Assembly (NCBI GenBank): GCA_018824085.1
Contig: JAHJHI010000032.1
Span: 80,001-144,000 of the forward strand
DNA from: Gammaproteobacteria bacterium
GTDB taxonomy: Bacteria > Pseudomonadota > Gammaproteobacteria > Burkholderiales > Rhodocyclaceae
Direction of reading: 5' to 3'
DNA: 64,000 bases
Below are positions 16,754 through 26,949 of this stretch, in pieces. A program made the translations under genes and the position numbers. Below the pieces are notes generated by a model. The model did not search any database and was not told the origin of the DNA. It worked only from the letters and a program-made list of their open reading frames with translations. Position 1 is the stretch's first letter. Each line of letters starts with the position of its first letter.

Positions 16754-18048
16754 TTCGGTGCTCCTGTCTTCGGGCGGAACACATAGGCGGGGTTGCCGCC
16801 CACGGCGCGCCGCCAAGTGTCGATCTCCTCGGTGTGCGGATTGCCGAGGCGCGGCATCTGGCAGCAGATCTCGGCGATGAGGAAGTCGGCGAGCGTCACC
16901 GCGCGCACGCGCGGCATGGACGGCAGCACATGGGTCATCACGTTGTCGAGGACCGCTGAACGGTTCACCTTCATGTCGCCGACCGGGCCGAATTCGGGCA
17001 GGAAGATCGGCCGTTGCGTCACTTCGCCCCACGCCGCGTAGCCGGCGCCGAGCGCACGGTCTATCGTGCTGGCGTCCTTGCTGACCACCTGCGTCCACTT
17101 CGGATCGACGAAATAGGCACTCTGGCCGACCCAGTCCATGTATTCGTCACCCGGATAGAAGAAGCGCGGATGCAGCCAGGGACTGAAGTCCTTCGCCTTC
17201 GGATCCATGTAGCCGCTGTTGGCGTACATGAACCAGGTGACGTTCTTGACGCCTTCGTTCCGGAAAATGTCGATGACATGCCGGTGCACGTCGCGGATGC
17301 GTTCCGGGCCGTCCGGCCATGCGGGGTCGCCGTACTGGCCGCAGATGTCGTCCACGCGGGATATCGCGCTCGTGCCGTCCTTGCCGAAGGCGAACGCGCC
17401 CTGCCAGTTGAATTCGGCAAACAGGCTCAGCATGATGGGGCTGCCGAGCGACTTGGCCTGGCGTGCGACTCGTCGGATGTATTCGTCATATTCTCCGCGC
17501 AGCACCTTGGGCACGGTGACTTCCGCCTCCTTCAGGCCGAACCACCAGGCGTAGGACGAGAATTCGCAGCATTGCAGTGCCCAGGTGAGCGCCAGTACAC
17601 CGCCATCCTTCGATACCTGGCGCGCGAGTTCGAGCGCGCTGATGCCCTTGTCTTCCATCTCCGCGTTGAGGTCGCGCAGCGTGGGATTGGACTTCATGAC
17701 CTCGTCGTCGATGACCCAGTCGTGGAAGCTGAACACGATGGCCGGAGGCTGCTGCGTCTTGCGCTTGAACTCGGCGATGTCGGCACGCGTGGTGCCGATG
17801 GAGTAGACGCCGGCATAGATGCCGCGATCCGACGGCAGCACCTTGATCGCGTCCGCCGCTTCGTGCGTGCGTGCCGGCGGCGCCTTGACGTCGTTGCGGC
17901 AGCTCGCCGCGGCGGCGGCGTCCTTCAGCCGGAACTCGTTCTTGTCGGCGGCGCTCAGCGGTGCCGCGATCAGGGCCGCCAGCAGTGCGATGCAACCGCC
18001 GCGCAGCCGCCGGCGCAGCGCATGAGAGGACATACGGTCGCCCATCAT
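16750..18048 (-). CDS. Secreted GH26-like glycoside hydrolase
   Basis: A 432-residue exported protein. The signal peptide (RRRLRGGCIALLAALIAAPLSAA) is followed by a domain resembling glycoside hydrolase family 26 (beta-mannanase type, TIM barrel). SLFAEFNWQGAF around residue 213 matches the acid/base glutamate strand and FLPEFGPVGD around residue 350 the nucleophile glutamate. It is likely periplasmic and may trim, process or release the polysaccharide made by its neighbours. The ATG at 18048 overlaps the methyltransferase stop by 4 bp; a second in-frame ATG at 18033 is possible. The actual linkage cut is unknown. Confidence 0.82.
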   Translation of the reverse strand: MMGDRMSSHALRRRLRGGCIALLAALIAAPLSAADKNEFRLKDAAAAASCRNDVKAPPARTHEAADAIKVLPSDRGIYAGVYSIGTTRADIAEFKRKTQQPPAIVFSFHDWVIDDEVMKSNPTLRDLNAEMEDKGISALELARQVSKDGGVLALTWALQCCEFSSYAWWFGLKEAEVTVPKVLRGEYDEYIRRVARQAKSLGSPIMLSLFAEFNWQGAFAFGKDGTSAISRVDDICGQYGDPAWPDGPERIRDVHRHVIDIFRNEGVKNVTWFMYANSGYMDPKAKDFSPWLHPRFFYPGDEYMDWVGQSAYFVDPKWTQVVSKDASTIDRALGAGYAAWGEVTQRPIFLPEFGPVGDMKVNRSAVLDNVMTHVLPSMPRVRAVTLADFLIAEICCQMPRLGNPHTEEIDTWRRAVGGNPAYVFRPKTGAPK

Positions 18049-18809
18049 TTTTCCGCGCGGTCGAACTGGACGATCAGGAAGTAACCGTATTCGCGCACCA
18101 CGGGAATCTTCTGGCACAGCGCGTCGAGCTTGCGCAGCAGCCATGACAGCGGTGCGGCGCGACGCCGCAGGATGTAGAAGTCGATGAGCCGGAAGAACAC
18201 GAATTCCGGATGGTGGATCGTCACCTTGCCGTCGAAGTTGCGGGTCATGGCGTCGAAGTCGCCCTGGCGCAGCGGATGTTCGTCGTCGTCGCCGTAGCGC
18301 GGGATGCCCATCGAGCCGACCATCTTCCGGCGCGCGAACATGAGCAGCGGATTGCGTGCCGAGTTCTCGACGAACACGGCGCGCGCGCCCGGCTTCATGA
18401 CGCGCGATAGTTCGCGCATGGCCTGCGGGATGTCGACGTGGTGCAGCACGCAGGCGCCGAAGGCCAGGTCGAAGCGGGCGTCGGGATAGTCCAGCTTCTC
18501 GAACACCATTTCCTTGTGCTCGACCGTGACGCCGTTCGACGCGGCCAGCCGGCCGGCGATGGCGAGGTCGGGGCCGGAGGCGTCGAACGCCTCGACCCGG
18601 GCACCGCGCTTGGCCAGCATGACCGATGTGTGGCCCTTGCCGCAGCCGCAGTCGAGCAGGCGCTTGCCCCTGACGTCGCCCAGCTTGTCGAGACTGAAGG
18701 CGTAGAGGCCGTACAGGCCGCACAGCGACAGCCAGTAGTCGTGCGGCTGGTACCAGCCGTCTTCGCCGACCCAGTCGGGGTTGTTCGAACTCAATGTGCT
18801 AGCGCTCAT
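18045..18809 (-). CDS. Class I SAM-dependent methyltransferase
   Basis: A 254-residue methyltransferase. Motif I is clear (LLDCGCGKGHTSVMLAKRG, about residues 50-68), followed by the acidic end of strand beta-2 (VEAFDASGPDL) and FGACVLHHVDIPQAMREL. It is not long enough to carry another domain. Located between the Wzz-like gene and the secreted hydrolase, it most likely O-methylates a sugar of the repeat unit or caps the chain; this is context inference. It begins 57 bp after the end of the Wzz-like gene and ends in a 4-bp overlap with the hydrolase gene. Confidence 0.87.
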   Translation of the reverse strand: MSASTLSSNNPDWVGEDGWYQPHDYWLSLCGLYGLYAFSLDKLGDVRGKRLLDCGCGKGHTSVMLAKRGARVEAFDASGPDLAIAGRLAASNGVTVEHKEMVFEKLDYPDARFDLAFGACVLHHVDIPQAMRELSRVMKPGARAVFVENSARNPLLMFARRKMVGSMGIPRYGDDDEHPLRQGDFDAMTRNFDGKVTIHHPEFVFFRLIDFYILRRRAAPLSWLLRKLDALCQKIPVVREYGYFLIVQFDRAEK

Positions 18810-18866
18810 GACGGGCTCCTGTGTGCGGTTGTCGGTTGTCGATGGTGGAAGAGCGGGGCGCGCGTG

Positions 18867-20873
18867 TCACGCGTGCATGGACTGGCGTGGAGACAGCAGC
18901 CAGCCATAGACCCAGTCCGGAATGAAGTAGCGTCGCCGGTTCAGCACGACGCCGAGCACCTTGCCGCCGGCCGCGTCGATGGCGCGCAGCGCGCCGGTGG
19001 CGCGCAGTCCCGTCGTGCGTTCGGCCTCGACGACGAGGATGATACGGTCGGCCCGGCGCATGTCGATGTCTTCGCTGTTCGCGTCGGACAGCGCGCCGCC
19101 TTCTATCAGCATCAGCCCGGATGCCGCCGGTTCGGCAGCTGCGTCGATGCGCGCCTGGCCGGCGGAGTCGGTTTCGGTGACCGCCACGCCGTGCCCGCGC
19201 AGATAGGCGGCGACGGCGTCTATCGTGCTGCTGCGTCCTTCGCCGCGATGGCAGCTCACGAACAGGAAGCGGGTGCAGCCGTGGTCGCGTTGTTCGCGCA
19301 GCAGCGACTCGCCGAGTCCGCGCGCCTCGATCTTGTTGACGGTGGCGGCGGGACCGCCCTGGTTGCGGTCCATGAAACTGGCCAGTACCTGGATGCCGAG
19401 CTGCTCTTCGGCTTCTTCCCGCGTGGTGAAGGTGCGGCGGAAGTATTCGGCGAGATAGGCCAGCATCAGTCCGGCGACGAGGCCGCCGCCCAGGCCCAGA
19501 CCGAGGTTGAGCCACTTGCGCGGCCCGCTCGGGCGGTCCGGCACCATGGCGCGCTCGATCGGCGTGACGTCACTGATGTGCTTGCGATTGAGCAGGCTGC
19601 CGAGGCTTTCCTCTTCCTGCTTCTTCAGCGAAATGCGCAACGCCTCTTCCTTCAGGTCGACGTCGCGCGTGAGCTCGCGCATCACGGCCTCGATCTCGTC
19701 GAGCCGCGCCAGCTCCTTGCGGTAGCTGTCGAGCTGGCGGCCGAGTTCGACGCGCGACTGCGTGCCGCTGAGTTTGGACTGATCCAGTGCGAGCTCGCGC
19801 TCCATCTCCTGATAGGTGTTGTCCGGGCCGGAGATCTGGCTTGACGCGACCTTCTCTTGTTCACCGCGCAGACGCGTGCGCAGCTGTGCAATGTCGCGAT
19901 CAAGCGTCCTGCCGGCCGAGCTGTCAGGCTGATACTGCGCACGTTCCGCCTCGAGTTCGGCGAGCTGCGTGCGCAGCGCGTCGATCAGCGGGTTGCGGCT
20001 GACCGTGCTCTGCAACTGGACATTGGCCGGGCGGCGCGCGATCTGGCGCCTGGTTTCGGCGATGCGGCTGCGCGCCTCCACGCGATCGATGTCGACTGCG
20101 TGCAGCGCCGCCTCCGCGTCGCTGATCCGCTGCAGCAGCAACTGCTTCTGGGTTGCCGGCGACACGACGCCGGTGTCGGCCTTGAGCTTCTGCAGGTGCA
20201 TCGTGGCTTCGCGCAGGTCCGCCTGCAGGCGTTCGGTTTCCGCTGCGAACACGCCCGACGACAGCGCACCCTGGCGGATTTCGAGGTGATGGGTCAGGTA
20301 GGCGTCGAGCAGCGTGTTGACGGCGCGCGCGGAAAATTCCGGGTTCGGCGACACGATGCCGATCGCGAACACGTCGGTCTCGCGCACCGGCATCGCCGCG
20401 AGATGCGCCGAGAGCTTGCGCATGGCGAGCTGTTCGGGCGTCATCGGCGCACCCGAGCCTTCGTCCATGAACGGTTTCAGCAGGGCATCGCGCAGCCCGT
20501 TGTAGATGTCCATCGGCAGGTCGCGCAGCCAGTCCCAGCGCCAGCGCATCTGGTCGAGCACGAGTTCGGGGCCGAGCGCGTTGACGGCCTTCTGCAGCAC
20601 GACCGGGCTCAGGAAGATTTCGACCTCGGTGCGCACCTGGTCGTGGCCATTGAGCTGCGGGAAGGAGTCGCCGGTGCTGAAGGTGCTGCCGATGCGCGGC
20701 TGCGCCCGGTTCTGCTGGACGAGAATGCGTGCCGAACTTTCCCACTGCTTCGACTGCAGCAGGCTCACGCCGAAACTCGCGGCACCGGCAAACAGCGCAA
20801 CGCAGACGATGGAGCGCTTGTGGCGGAACAGCGTGGTCAGATTTTCACGCAATCCGAAATGCTTGCTCATCAA
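18867..20873 (-). CDS. Wzz-type polysaccharide co-polymerase with degenerate BY-kinase domain
   Basis: A 668-residue inner-membrane protein. Residues about 20-40 form the first helix (IVCVALFAGAASFGVSLL), then a long periplasmic region with coiled-coil content (residues about 215-430), a second helix (LGLGLGGGLVAGLMLAYLAEYF) and a cytoplasmic ATPase-like domain. The architecture is that of Wzc/EpsB-type bacterial tyrosine kinases that control chain length. The kinase-like domain looks inactive: the P-loop reads SCHRGEGRSST, with Arg where the Walker A Lys should be; the Walker A' strand reads LMLIEGG without the Asp-x-Pro; and there is no C-terminal tyrosine cluster. It probably acts only as a chain-length co-polymerase, with any kinase encoded elsewhere. 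Confidence 0.87.
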   Translation of the reverse strand: MMSKHFGLRENLTTLFRHKRSIVCVALFAGAASFGVSLLQSKQWESSARILVQQNRAQPRIGSTFSTGDSFPQLNGHDQVRTEVEIFLSPVVLQKAVNALGPELVLDQMRWRWDWLRDLPMDIYNGLRDALLKPFMDEGSGAPMTPEQLAMRKLSAHLAAMPVRETDVFAIGIVSPNPEFSARAVNTLLDAYLTHHLEIRQGALSSGVFAAETERLQADLREATMHLQKLKADTGVVSPATQKQLLLQRISDAEAALHAVDIDRVEARSRIAETRRQIARRPANVQLQSTVSRNPLIDALRTQLAELEAERAQYQPDSSAGRTLDRDIAQLRTRLRGEQEKVASSQISGPDNTYQEMERELALDQSKLSGTQSRVELGRQLDSYRKELARLDEIEAVMRELTRDVDLKEEALRISLKKQEEESLGSLLNRKHISDVTPIERAMVPDRPSGPRKWLNLGLGLGGGLVAGLMLAYLAEYFRRTFTTREEAEEQLGIQVLASFMDRNQGGPAATVNKIEARGLGESLLREQRDHGCTRFLFVSCHRGEGRSSTIDAVAAYLRGHGVAVTETDSAGQARIDAAAEPAASGLMLIEGGALSDANSEDIDMRRADRIILVVEAERTTGLRATGALRAIDAAGGKVLGVVLNRRRYFIPDWVYGWLLSPRQSMHA

Positions 20874-20914
20874 TTTCCCTTGTGGATGTCATCGAGTCCG
20901 CGCGGACCCGTGTG

Positions 20915-21904
20915 TCAGGCGTGCTGGCCGCTCAGCAGCCGGTCGAAGTACTCGATGGTGCGCGCCAGCCCGGTTTCCAGGTGGACGGCCGGTTCCCAGC
21001 CCAGTACGGACTTCGCACGCGAAATGTCCGGGCAGCGCTGCAGCGGATCGTCCTGCGGCAGCGGGCGGTAGACGATGTCCGATTTCGAGCCGGTCATCGA
21101 CACGATGCGCTCCGCCAGTTCGCGGATCGTCGTTTCCACCGGATTGCCGATGTTGATCGGCCCGATCACGTCGTCCGGACTGTTCATCAGCCGCTGTGCG
21201 CCGGCGATCAGGTCGTCGACATAACAGAAGGAGCGTGTCTGCGAACCGTCGCCATAAAGGGTGATGGGGTCGCCGCGAAGGGCCTGGACGACGAAGTTCG
21301 ATACCACCCGGCCGTCGTCCGGGTGCATGCGCGGCCCGTACGTGTTGAAGATGCGCATGACCTTGATGCGCAGCTGGTGCTGGCGGTGGTAGTCGAAGAA
21401 CAGCGTTTCGGCGCAGCGCTTGCCCTCGTCGTAGCAGGAGCGGTAGCCGGTCGGGTTGACGTGTCCCCAGTAGTCCTCCGTCTGCGGGTGGACTTTGGGG
21501 TCACCATACACTTCACTGGTCGATGCCTGAAGTATCTTGGCCTTCACGCGCTTGGCGAGGCCCAGCATGTTGATTGCGCCGTGAACGCTCGTCTTCGTGG
21601 TCTGCACCGGGTCGTGCTGGTAGTGCACCGGTGACGCCGGGCAGGCCATGTTGTAGATCTCGTCGACTTCCACGTAGAGCGGAAACGTGACGTCGTGGCG
21701 GATCACCTCGAAGCGCGGATGATCGAGCAGGTGAGCGATGTTGCGGCGCGAGCCGGTGAAGAAGTTGTCGACACAGATCACTTCATGGCCCGCATCGAGC
21801 AGCTGCTCGCACAGGTGCGAGCCTAGAAAACCGGCGCCGCCGGTGACGAGGCTCGTGTGGCTGAGCTTGACGCGTTGTCCGTTGCTGCCGCTTCCCGAAT
21901 CCAT
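20915..21904 (-). CDS. uxs: UDP-glucuronate decarboxylase (UDP-xylose synthase)
   Basis: A 329-residue extended SDR enzyme that oxidatively decarboxylates UDP-glucuronate to UDP-xylose. The Rossmann motif is [16 protein letters not shown], followed by the highly conserved [12 protein letters not shown], the [19 protein letters not shown] stretch that is diagnostic for UXS, and [15 protein letters not shown] with the catalytic YxxxK near residue 157. It supplies xylose for the polymer. The ATG at 21904 follows an AAGGGAG ribosome binding site. It is probably the first of the tightly spaced block, 131 bp after the acyltransferase gene. Confidence 0.95.
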   Translation of the reverse strand: MDSGSGSNGQRVKLSHTSLVTGGAGFLGSHLCEQLLDAGHEVICVDNFFTGSRRNIAHLLDHPRFEVIRHDVTFPLYVEVDEIYNMACPASPVHYQHDPVQTTKTSVHGAINMLGLAKRVKAKILQASTSEVYGDPKVHPQTEDYWGHVNPTGYRSCYDEGKRCAETLFFDYHRQHQLRIKVMRIFNTYGPRMHPDDGRVVSNFVVQALRGDPITLYGDGSQTRSFCYVDDLIAGAQRLMNSPDDVIGPINIGNPVETTIRELAERIVSMTGSKSDIVYRPLPQDDPLQRCPDISRAKSVLGWEPAVHLETGLARTIEYFDRLLSGQHA

Positions 21905-22035
21905 TTCTTATGCTCCCTTTTTCAAGATTGTGCCTGCCGGTCTGACCCCGACCCGTTTCAATGCTGCGCCGCCGCAGGCGATTCAGGTCAGAAACGTCCC
22001 GCCTGGCGCCCGATGCATTCGGGTATTGACATTGT

Positions 22036-23283
22036 TTAACGCCACCGGGTGGCGGGCGCCGTATTGCGACCGGTGCGCGGTGCGCGGCGCCGTTCTCCCC
22101 AGCGATGCTGAGCAAACGCGCGCGCAAAACGCTGGCCGGGAATCTCGATGAAACGGCGACTCAGCATGCTGACGCCGATCACCAGCAACAGCATTGCGAG
22201 GTAGGCGAGCGTGCCGGTGACGGCGTCGTCCGCGATGAAACGCGTCGGTACCGGCGAACCCGCGTCGAGCCGGGTCAGTGGCACGCCGCTCATTTTCTCG
22301 AATGCGAATGCACATTTGATGAACAGGTACTGCAGCGGCATGTGGATCATGTATATCGAGTACGACAGCTCGCCCAGTCTCGTCATGGAGCGTGTCGCGA
22401 GCATCCGGCTGATGACGCCGCGTTCGCGTGCGAACACGGCCACCGCGACGGCAAACAGCGGCGCTGCGACAAAGCTCGCGCGGGTGTCACCCGCCCAGGC
22501 CACGAAGGCAAGAACGGCAAGAATCATTCCTGCTTCCTGCAGCCAGGCGGCGGCCGGTGCCTGTTCGTCCGCGCTGCCGGGCGTGCGGCTGACCATGCGG
22601 TGCACCAGGACTCCGGCGGAAAACCCGGCGACGCAGCGCAGTACGCCCCAGCCGTAGAGCACGTCCATATCGGGTCCGGCGAACAGCGCCAGCGCGACAA
22701 TCGCCAGTGCGGCCATGCAGGCCAGCCGGCGGTGCGACAGCAGCCCCAGCATGGCGGCCAGCGCAAATGCGACATAGGCGAAGAACTCGATGGCGATGCT
22801 CCAGCTCGGAATGTTCCACGTGTTGTAGAAACCGAAGCCGTTGAGCAGTGCGAGATTGGCGAGCACCGAGTCCATGCCGCGCCACGGTGGTGCAAATGCG
22901 GGGGTGACAGGCACCATCGACGTGCCCATCGAGGCGAGGAGCTTCAGCGATTCGAGCGCCAGCAACAGGAACAGCATCATCAGATGCAGCGGATAGATGC
23001 GTCCGAAGCGCAGGCACAGGAACATCTTGATCTGCCGCGGTGTTTCGAGCCGGTGGCCGTAGCTGTGCGCGATGACGAAGCCGCTGAGGACGAAGAAGAA
23101 ATCCAGCATCAGGTAACTGTGGCGTATCAGCGGACTGTCGAATACCGGTCCGCTCGACGGAAAGTGCATGAGGGCGACCAGGCACGCGCACAGTCCGCGC
23201 AGGCTGTCGAGCGTCGCATAGCGGCTGCCTGACGCTGCGGGGTGCGCGCCGGCACCGGATACCTGGTCTGCTGGTGTTAACAT
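22036..23283 (-). CDS. Acyltransferase family 3 membrane protein
   Basis: A membrane protein of about 415 residues with roughly ten hydrophobic segments of the acyltransferase-3 (OafA/NodX-like) family. Conserved features are the N-terminal [20 protein letters not shown] with the catalytic His-type HF pair, the [20 protein letters not shown] motif, and [14 protein letters not shown]. It is expected to O-acetylate or otherwise acylate an exopolysaccharide or lipid-linked sugar. The start at 23283 is preferred since it places the family motif at the usual distance from the N-terminus, but the frame is open to 23436 and no strong ribosome binding site decides it. It lies on the same strand as the polysaccharide cluster. 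Confidence 0.85.
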   Translation of the reverse strand: MLTPADQVSGAGAHPAASGSRYATLDSLRGLCACLVALMHFPSSGPVFDSPLIRHSYLMLDFFFVLSGFVIAHSYGHRLETPRQIKMFLCLRFGRIYPLHLMMLFLLLALESLKLLASMGTSMVPVTPAFAPPWRGMDSVLANLALLNGFGFYNTWNIPSWSIAIEFFAYVAFALAAMLGLLSHRRLACMAALAIVALALFAGPDMDVLYGWGVLRCVAGFSAGVLVHRMVSRTPGSADEQAPAAAWLQEAGMILAVLAFVAWAGDTRASFVAAPLFAVAVAVFARERGVISRMLATRSMTRLGELSYSIYMIHMPLQYLFIKCAFAFEKMSGVPLTRLDAGSPVPTRFIADDAVTGTLAYLAMLLLVIGVSMLSRRFIEIPGQRFARAFAQHRWGERRRAPRTGRNTAPATRWR

Positions 23284-23508
23284 CGGCAACGGGCCCGTGA
23301 TCGGCGGGTTGATGCCAAAAGCATTTGGCTCCGCCCCGCTGGTCAATATCTGAAGTGGCCGTATTGTCGATGGACGTGCTGCGCGGGTGGCATGCGCCAC
23401 GTCACGCCTGAAGGGCAAAATCCCCCTGATAATCACGGCGCGTGAGTATTGTCACGTCGCCGCAACAGCTGCTTGCAATTTTAACAATTGAAGGCAGGCG
23501 GCCACCCC

Positions 23509-26500
23509 TCAACCGGTGAGTTTTTTCATCAGTTCGCGCACGGCGGCGACTCGCGCATCCAGATCCACGCTGCTCTTTTTCCACGACAGGCGGTCCTGAC
23601 CGGCCAGCTTGAAGCTGCGGTCCTTCTGCACGAGCTGGATGATGCGGATCGGCTCGATCGGCGGGTTCGGCATGAAGGTGACGAGGATCTGCGTGTCGTG
23701 CGCCTCGATTTTCACGATGCCGAGAGGCTTTGCGGCGATGCGCAGGCGGTGCGTTTCCAGCAGCGCGCGCGTCTGGTCCGGCATCTGTCCGAAGCGATCG
23801 ATGAGTTCTTCGCGCAGCTCTCCCAGTTCGTCTGCGGTGTCGCAGTTCGCGAGCCGCTTGTACAGCGTGAGCCGCTCATGCACGTCGGGGCAGTAGTCGG
23901 TGGGCAGCAGCGCGGGCGTGTGCAGATTGATTTCAGACACCACGTCGAGCGGTTGCGTGAGGTCGGCCTCCTTGCCTTGCTGCAGCGCCTTGACCGCGCT
24001 CTTGAGCATTTCGGTATAGAGGTTGAAGCCGATCTCCTGCATTTCGCCGGACTGTGAATCGCCCAGCACCTCGCCGGCGCCGCGGATTTCCAGATCGTGC
24101 ATCGCGAGGAAGAAGCCGGAGCCCAGCTCCTCCATCATCGTGATGGCTTCGAGACGGCGCCGGCCCTGTTCGGTCGGCTTGGCATGCGCGTCGGTCAGCA
24201 GGTAGGCGTAGGCCTGGTGGTGGCTGCGGCCGACCCGGCCGCGCAGCTGGTGCAGCTGCGCCAGGCCGAAGCGGTCGGCGCGGTTGATGATGATGGTGTT
24301 GGCGTTCGGGTTGTCGATGCCGGTTTCGATGATGGTCGTACACAGCAGCACGTTGTGCCGGCGCTGCGTGAACTCTCGCATCACGCGCTCCAGTTCGCGT
24401 TCCGGCAACTGCCCGTGGCCGACGACGATGCGTGCCTCGGGCAGCAGGTCGGAGAGCCGGCCGCGCATTTCCTCGATGGTGTCGACCTCGTTGTGCAGGA
24501 AGTACACCTGGCCGCCGCGCTTGAATTCGCGCAGCACCGCTTCGCGGATGAGCCCGCGCGACCACGGGCTGACGAAGGTCTTGATGGCGAGCCGCTTCTG
24601 CGGGGCGGTGGCGATGACCGAGAAGTCGCGGATGCCTTCCAGCGACATCGCCAGCGTGCGCGGGATGGGCGTCGCGGTCAGCGTCAGCACGTCGACCTCG
24701 GCGCGCAGCGATTTGAGCGCCTCCTTCTGACGCACGCCGAAACGGTGTTCCTCGTCGATGATGACCAGGCCGAGCCGCGCGAACTTCACGTCCTTCTGCA
24801 GCAGGCGGTGCGTGCCGATCAGCACGTCGATCCTGCCGTCGGCCGCCTCTTTCAGCGCCTGCGCCTGTTCCTTCGCGCTCTTGAAGCGCGAGATCTCGGC
24901 GATGCGGGCCGGCCACTCGTGCGCCACCTGCGCGAAGCGGTCGGTGAAGGTCTGGTAGTGCTGTTCCGCCAGCAGCGTGGTCGGCGCCAGCACCGCCACC
25001 TGCTTGCCGTCGGCGACGGCGACGAAGGCGGCGCGCAGCGCGACCTCGGTCTTGCCGAAGCCGACGTCGCCGCATACCAGGCGATCCATCGGACGGCCGG
25101 ACGTCATGTCGGACACCACGGCATTGATCGCGCCGAGCTGGTCCGGCGTCTCTTCGAAGCCGAAGCCTTCGGCGAAGGCGTCCATGTCGTGCTGCTTGAA
25201 GCCGAAGGTGTGGCCGCGGCGCGCCGAGCGCTGCGCGTACAGCGCGAGCAGTTCGGCCGCGGTGTCGCGCACCTGGGCGGCGGCCTTTTTCTTCGCCTTT
25301 TCCCACTGACCGGAACCGAGCTTGTGCAGATGCACCTGGTCGCCGGGTGCGCCGCTGTAGCGGCTGATCTGGTGCAACTGCGACACCGGCACGTAGAGCT
25401 TGTCACCGTCGGCATATTCCAGATGCAGGAATTCGGTTTCGCCTTCACCCAGATCCATGTGCATCAAGCCGATGTAGCGGCCGATGCCGTGCTGCAGGTG
25501 AACCACCGGATCGCCGATCTTCAGTTCGGTCAGGTCGCGCAGGAAGTTTTCCGCGGTGACCTTGCGCCCGTCGCGCTTGCCGCGTGAACGCGCCTGCGAC
25601 GGATAGAGCTCGGTTTCCGTGATCAGCGCGAGCGCAGGCGCATCCAGTGCAAAGCCTTCGGCCAGCGGGCCGACCGCGATGAGCAGCGGTGCGTCACTGC
25701 CGAGCGCGGCGTCGAAACTGTCGCAGGGGGCGTTGGCGATACCGTATTCGGCGAGGTAGTCGGTCAGCGTTTCGCGCCGCCCGGCCGACTCCGCGACCAG
25801 CAGCACGCGTTGCGCGCCGGCCAGCATGCGCAGGCGGAACAGCGGATCGGCCGCCTTGCGCTCGACCGCGAGGTCGGGCAGGCCCGACGCGCCGCTGGCC
25901 GTGTCGCCCCGGCCCATGCGGACGATGGCGCGGTTGGCAAGCGACAGGTGGAACTGCTCTTCCGACAGGAACAGGTCGGCAGGCGGCAGGATGGGGCGCA
26001 TCCGCTCGCCCTTCATCAGGTCGAAACGGCTCTTGGTGTCGCGCCAGAATTCGCCGATCGCGTCATTCACCTCGGCTTCGAGCGCGACCACGGCGTTGGC
26101 CGGCAGGTAGTCGAACAGCGTGTCCGTGTGTTCGAAGAACAGCGGGATGTAGTACTCGATGCCGGCGCTGGGCACACCGCTGGATACGTCCTTGTAGATG
26201 ACGGATTTCAGCGGGTCGCCTTCAAAAGCCTCGCGAAAGCGCGAGCGGAACGCGGCGCGGGCCTTGTCGTCCATCGGAAATTCGCGCGCCGGCAGCAGGC
26301 GGATTTCCTTCGTCGGAAACACCGTACGCTGGGTGTCGACGTCGAAGGTGCGGATGCTCTCGACCTCGTCGTCGAACAGGTCGATGCGATAGGGCAGCGC
26401 GCTGCCCATCGGATACAAGTCGACCAGGCCGCCGCGCACGCTGTATTCGCCCGGCGCCACCACCTGGGTGACCGTGCTGTAGCCGGCCACGGTGAGTTGC

Positions 26501-26949
26501 AGGCGCAGGCGCTCGACGTCGAGCTTTTCGCCCTGCTTCACGAAGAAGGTATGTGCCGCCAGATATTCGCGCGGCGCCAGGCGGTACAGCGCGGTCGAGG
26601 CGGGCACCACGAGCACGTCCAGCTCGCCGCGCATCAGCGTGTACAGCGTCTCCAGTCGTTCCGATACCAGATCGCTGTGCGGCGAGAACTGGTCGTAGGG
26701 CAGCGTTTCCCAGTCCGGCAGCTGATGCGTGCGCAGTGCCGGCGCAAACCAGCGCAGTTCGTCGACCAGGCGCTGCGCGTCCATCGGCCGTGCGGTGACG
26801 ACGACCAGCGGCGCATCCGCGCCGCTTGCCACGCCGGCCAGCGCGAGGGCCTGGGCGCCACCGGGCAGGCGTGGCCAGTCGATGCGGCTGGCGGCGCGCG
26901 GGCGAGGCAGGTGGTCGAGCAGCGATGCGGCGGAGAGCGGTGCGGTCAT
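23509..26949 (-). CDS. mfd: Transcription-repair coupling factor Mfd
   Basis: A 1146-residue protein, close to the 1148 of E. coli Mfd. It displaces stalled RNA polymerase at DNA lesions and recruits UvrA. Domains in order: N-terminal UvrB-homology region (LPDWETLPYDQFSPHSDLVSE), the CarD-like RNA-polymerase interaction domain near residue 475 (GDPVVHLQHGIGRYIGL), the RecG-like translocase with Walker A GDVGFGKTEVAL near residue 630 and DEEH box VIIDEEHRFGV near 731, and a C-terminal TRCF domain. The ATG at 26949 gives the expected length; the open frame to 27222 is extra. The gene is divergent from the quinoprotein gene across 211 bp. Confidence 0.97.
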   Translation of the reverse strand: MTAPLSAASLLDHLPRPRAASRIDWPRLPGGAQALALAGVASGADAPLVVVTARPMDAQRLVDELRWFAPALRTHQLPDWETLPYDQFSPHSDLVSERLETLYTLMRGELDVLVVPASTALYRLAPREYLAAHTFFVKQGEKLDVERLRLQLTVAGYSTVTQVVAPGEYSVRGGLVDLYPMGSALPYRIDLFDDEVESIRTFDVDTQRTVFPTKEIRLLPAREFPMDDKARAAFRSRFREAFEGDPLKSVIYKDVSSGVPSAGIEYYIPLFFEHTDTLFDYLPANAVVALEAEVNDAIGEFWRDTKSRFDLMKGERMRPILPPADLFLSEEQFHLSLANRAIVRMGRGDTASGASGLPDLAVERKAADPLFRLRMLAGAQRVLLVAESAGRRETLTDYLAEYGIANAPCDSFDAALGSDAPLLIAVGPLAEGFALDAPALALITETELYPSQARSRGKRDGRKVTAENFLRDLTELKIGDPVVHLQHGIGRYIGLMHMDLGEGETEFLHLEYADGDKLYVPVSQLHQISRYSGAPGDQVHLHKLGSGQWEKAKKKAAAQVRDTAAELLALYAQRSARRGHTFGFKQHDMDAFAEGFGFEETPDQLGAINAVVSDMTSGRPMDRLVCGDVGFGKTEVALRAAFVAVADGKQVAVLAPTTLLAEQHYQTFTDRFAQVAHEWPARIAEISRFKSAKEQAQALKEAADGRIDVLIGTHRLLQKDVKFARLGLVIIDEEHRFGVRQKEALKSLRAEVDVLTLTATPIPRTLAMSLEGIRDFSVIATAPQKRLAIKTFVSPWSRGLIREAVLREFKRGGQVYFLHNEVDTIEEMRGRLSDLLPEARIVVGHGQLPERELERVMREFTQRRHNVLLCTTIIETGIDNPNANTIIINRADRFGLAQLHQLRGRVGRSHHQAYAYLLTDAHAKPTEQGRRRLEAITMMEELGSGFFLAMHDLEIRGAGEVLGDSQSGEMQEIGFNLYTEMLKSAVKALQQGKEADLTQPLDVVSEINLHTPALLPTDYCPDVHERLTLYKRLANCDTADELGELREELIDRFGQMPDQTRALLETHRLRIAAKPLGIVKIEAHDTQILVTFMPNPPIEPIRIIQLVQKDRSFKLAGQDRLSWKKSSVDLDARVAAVRELMKKLTG

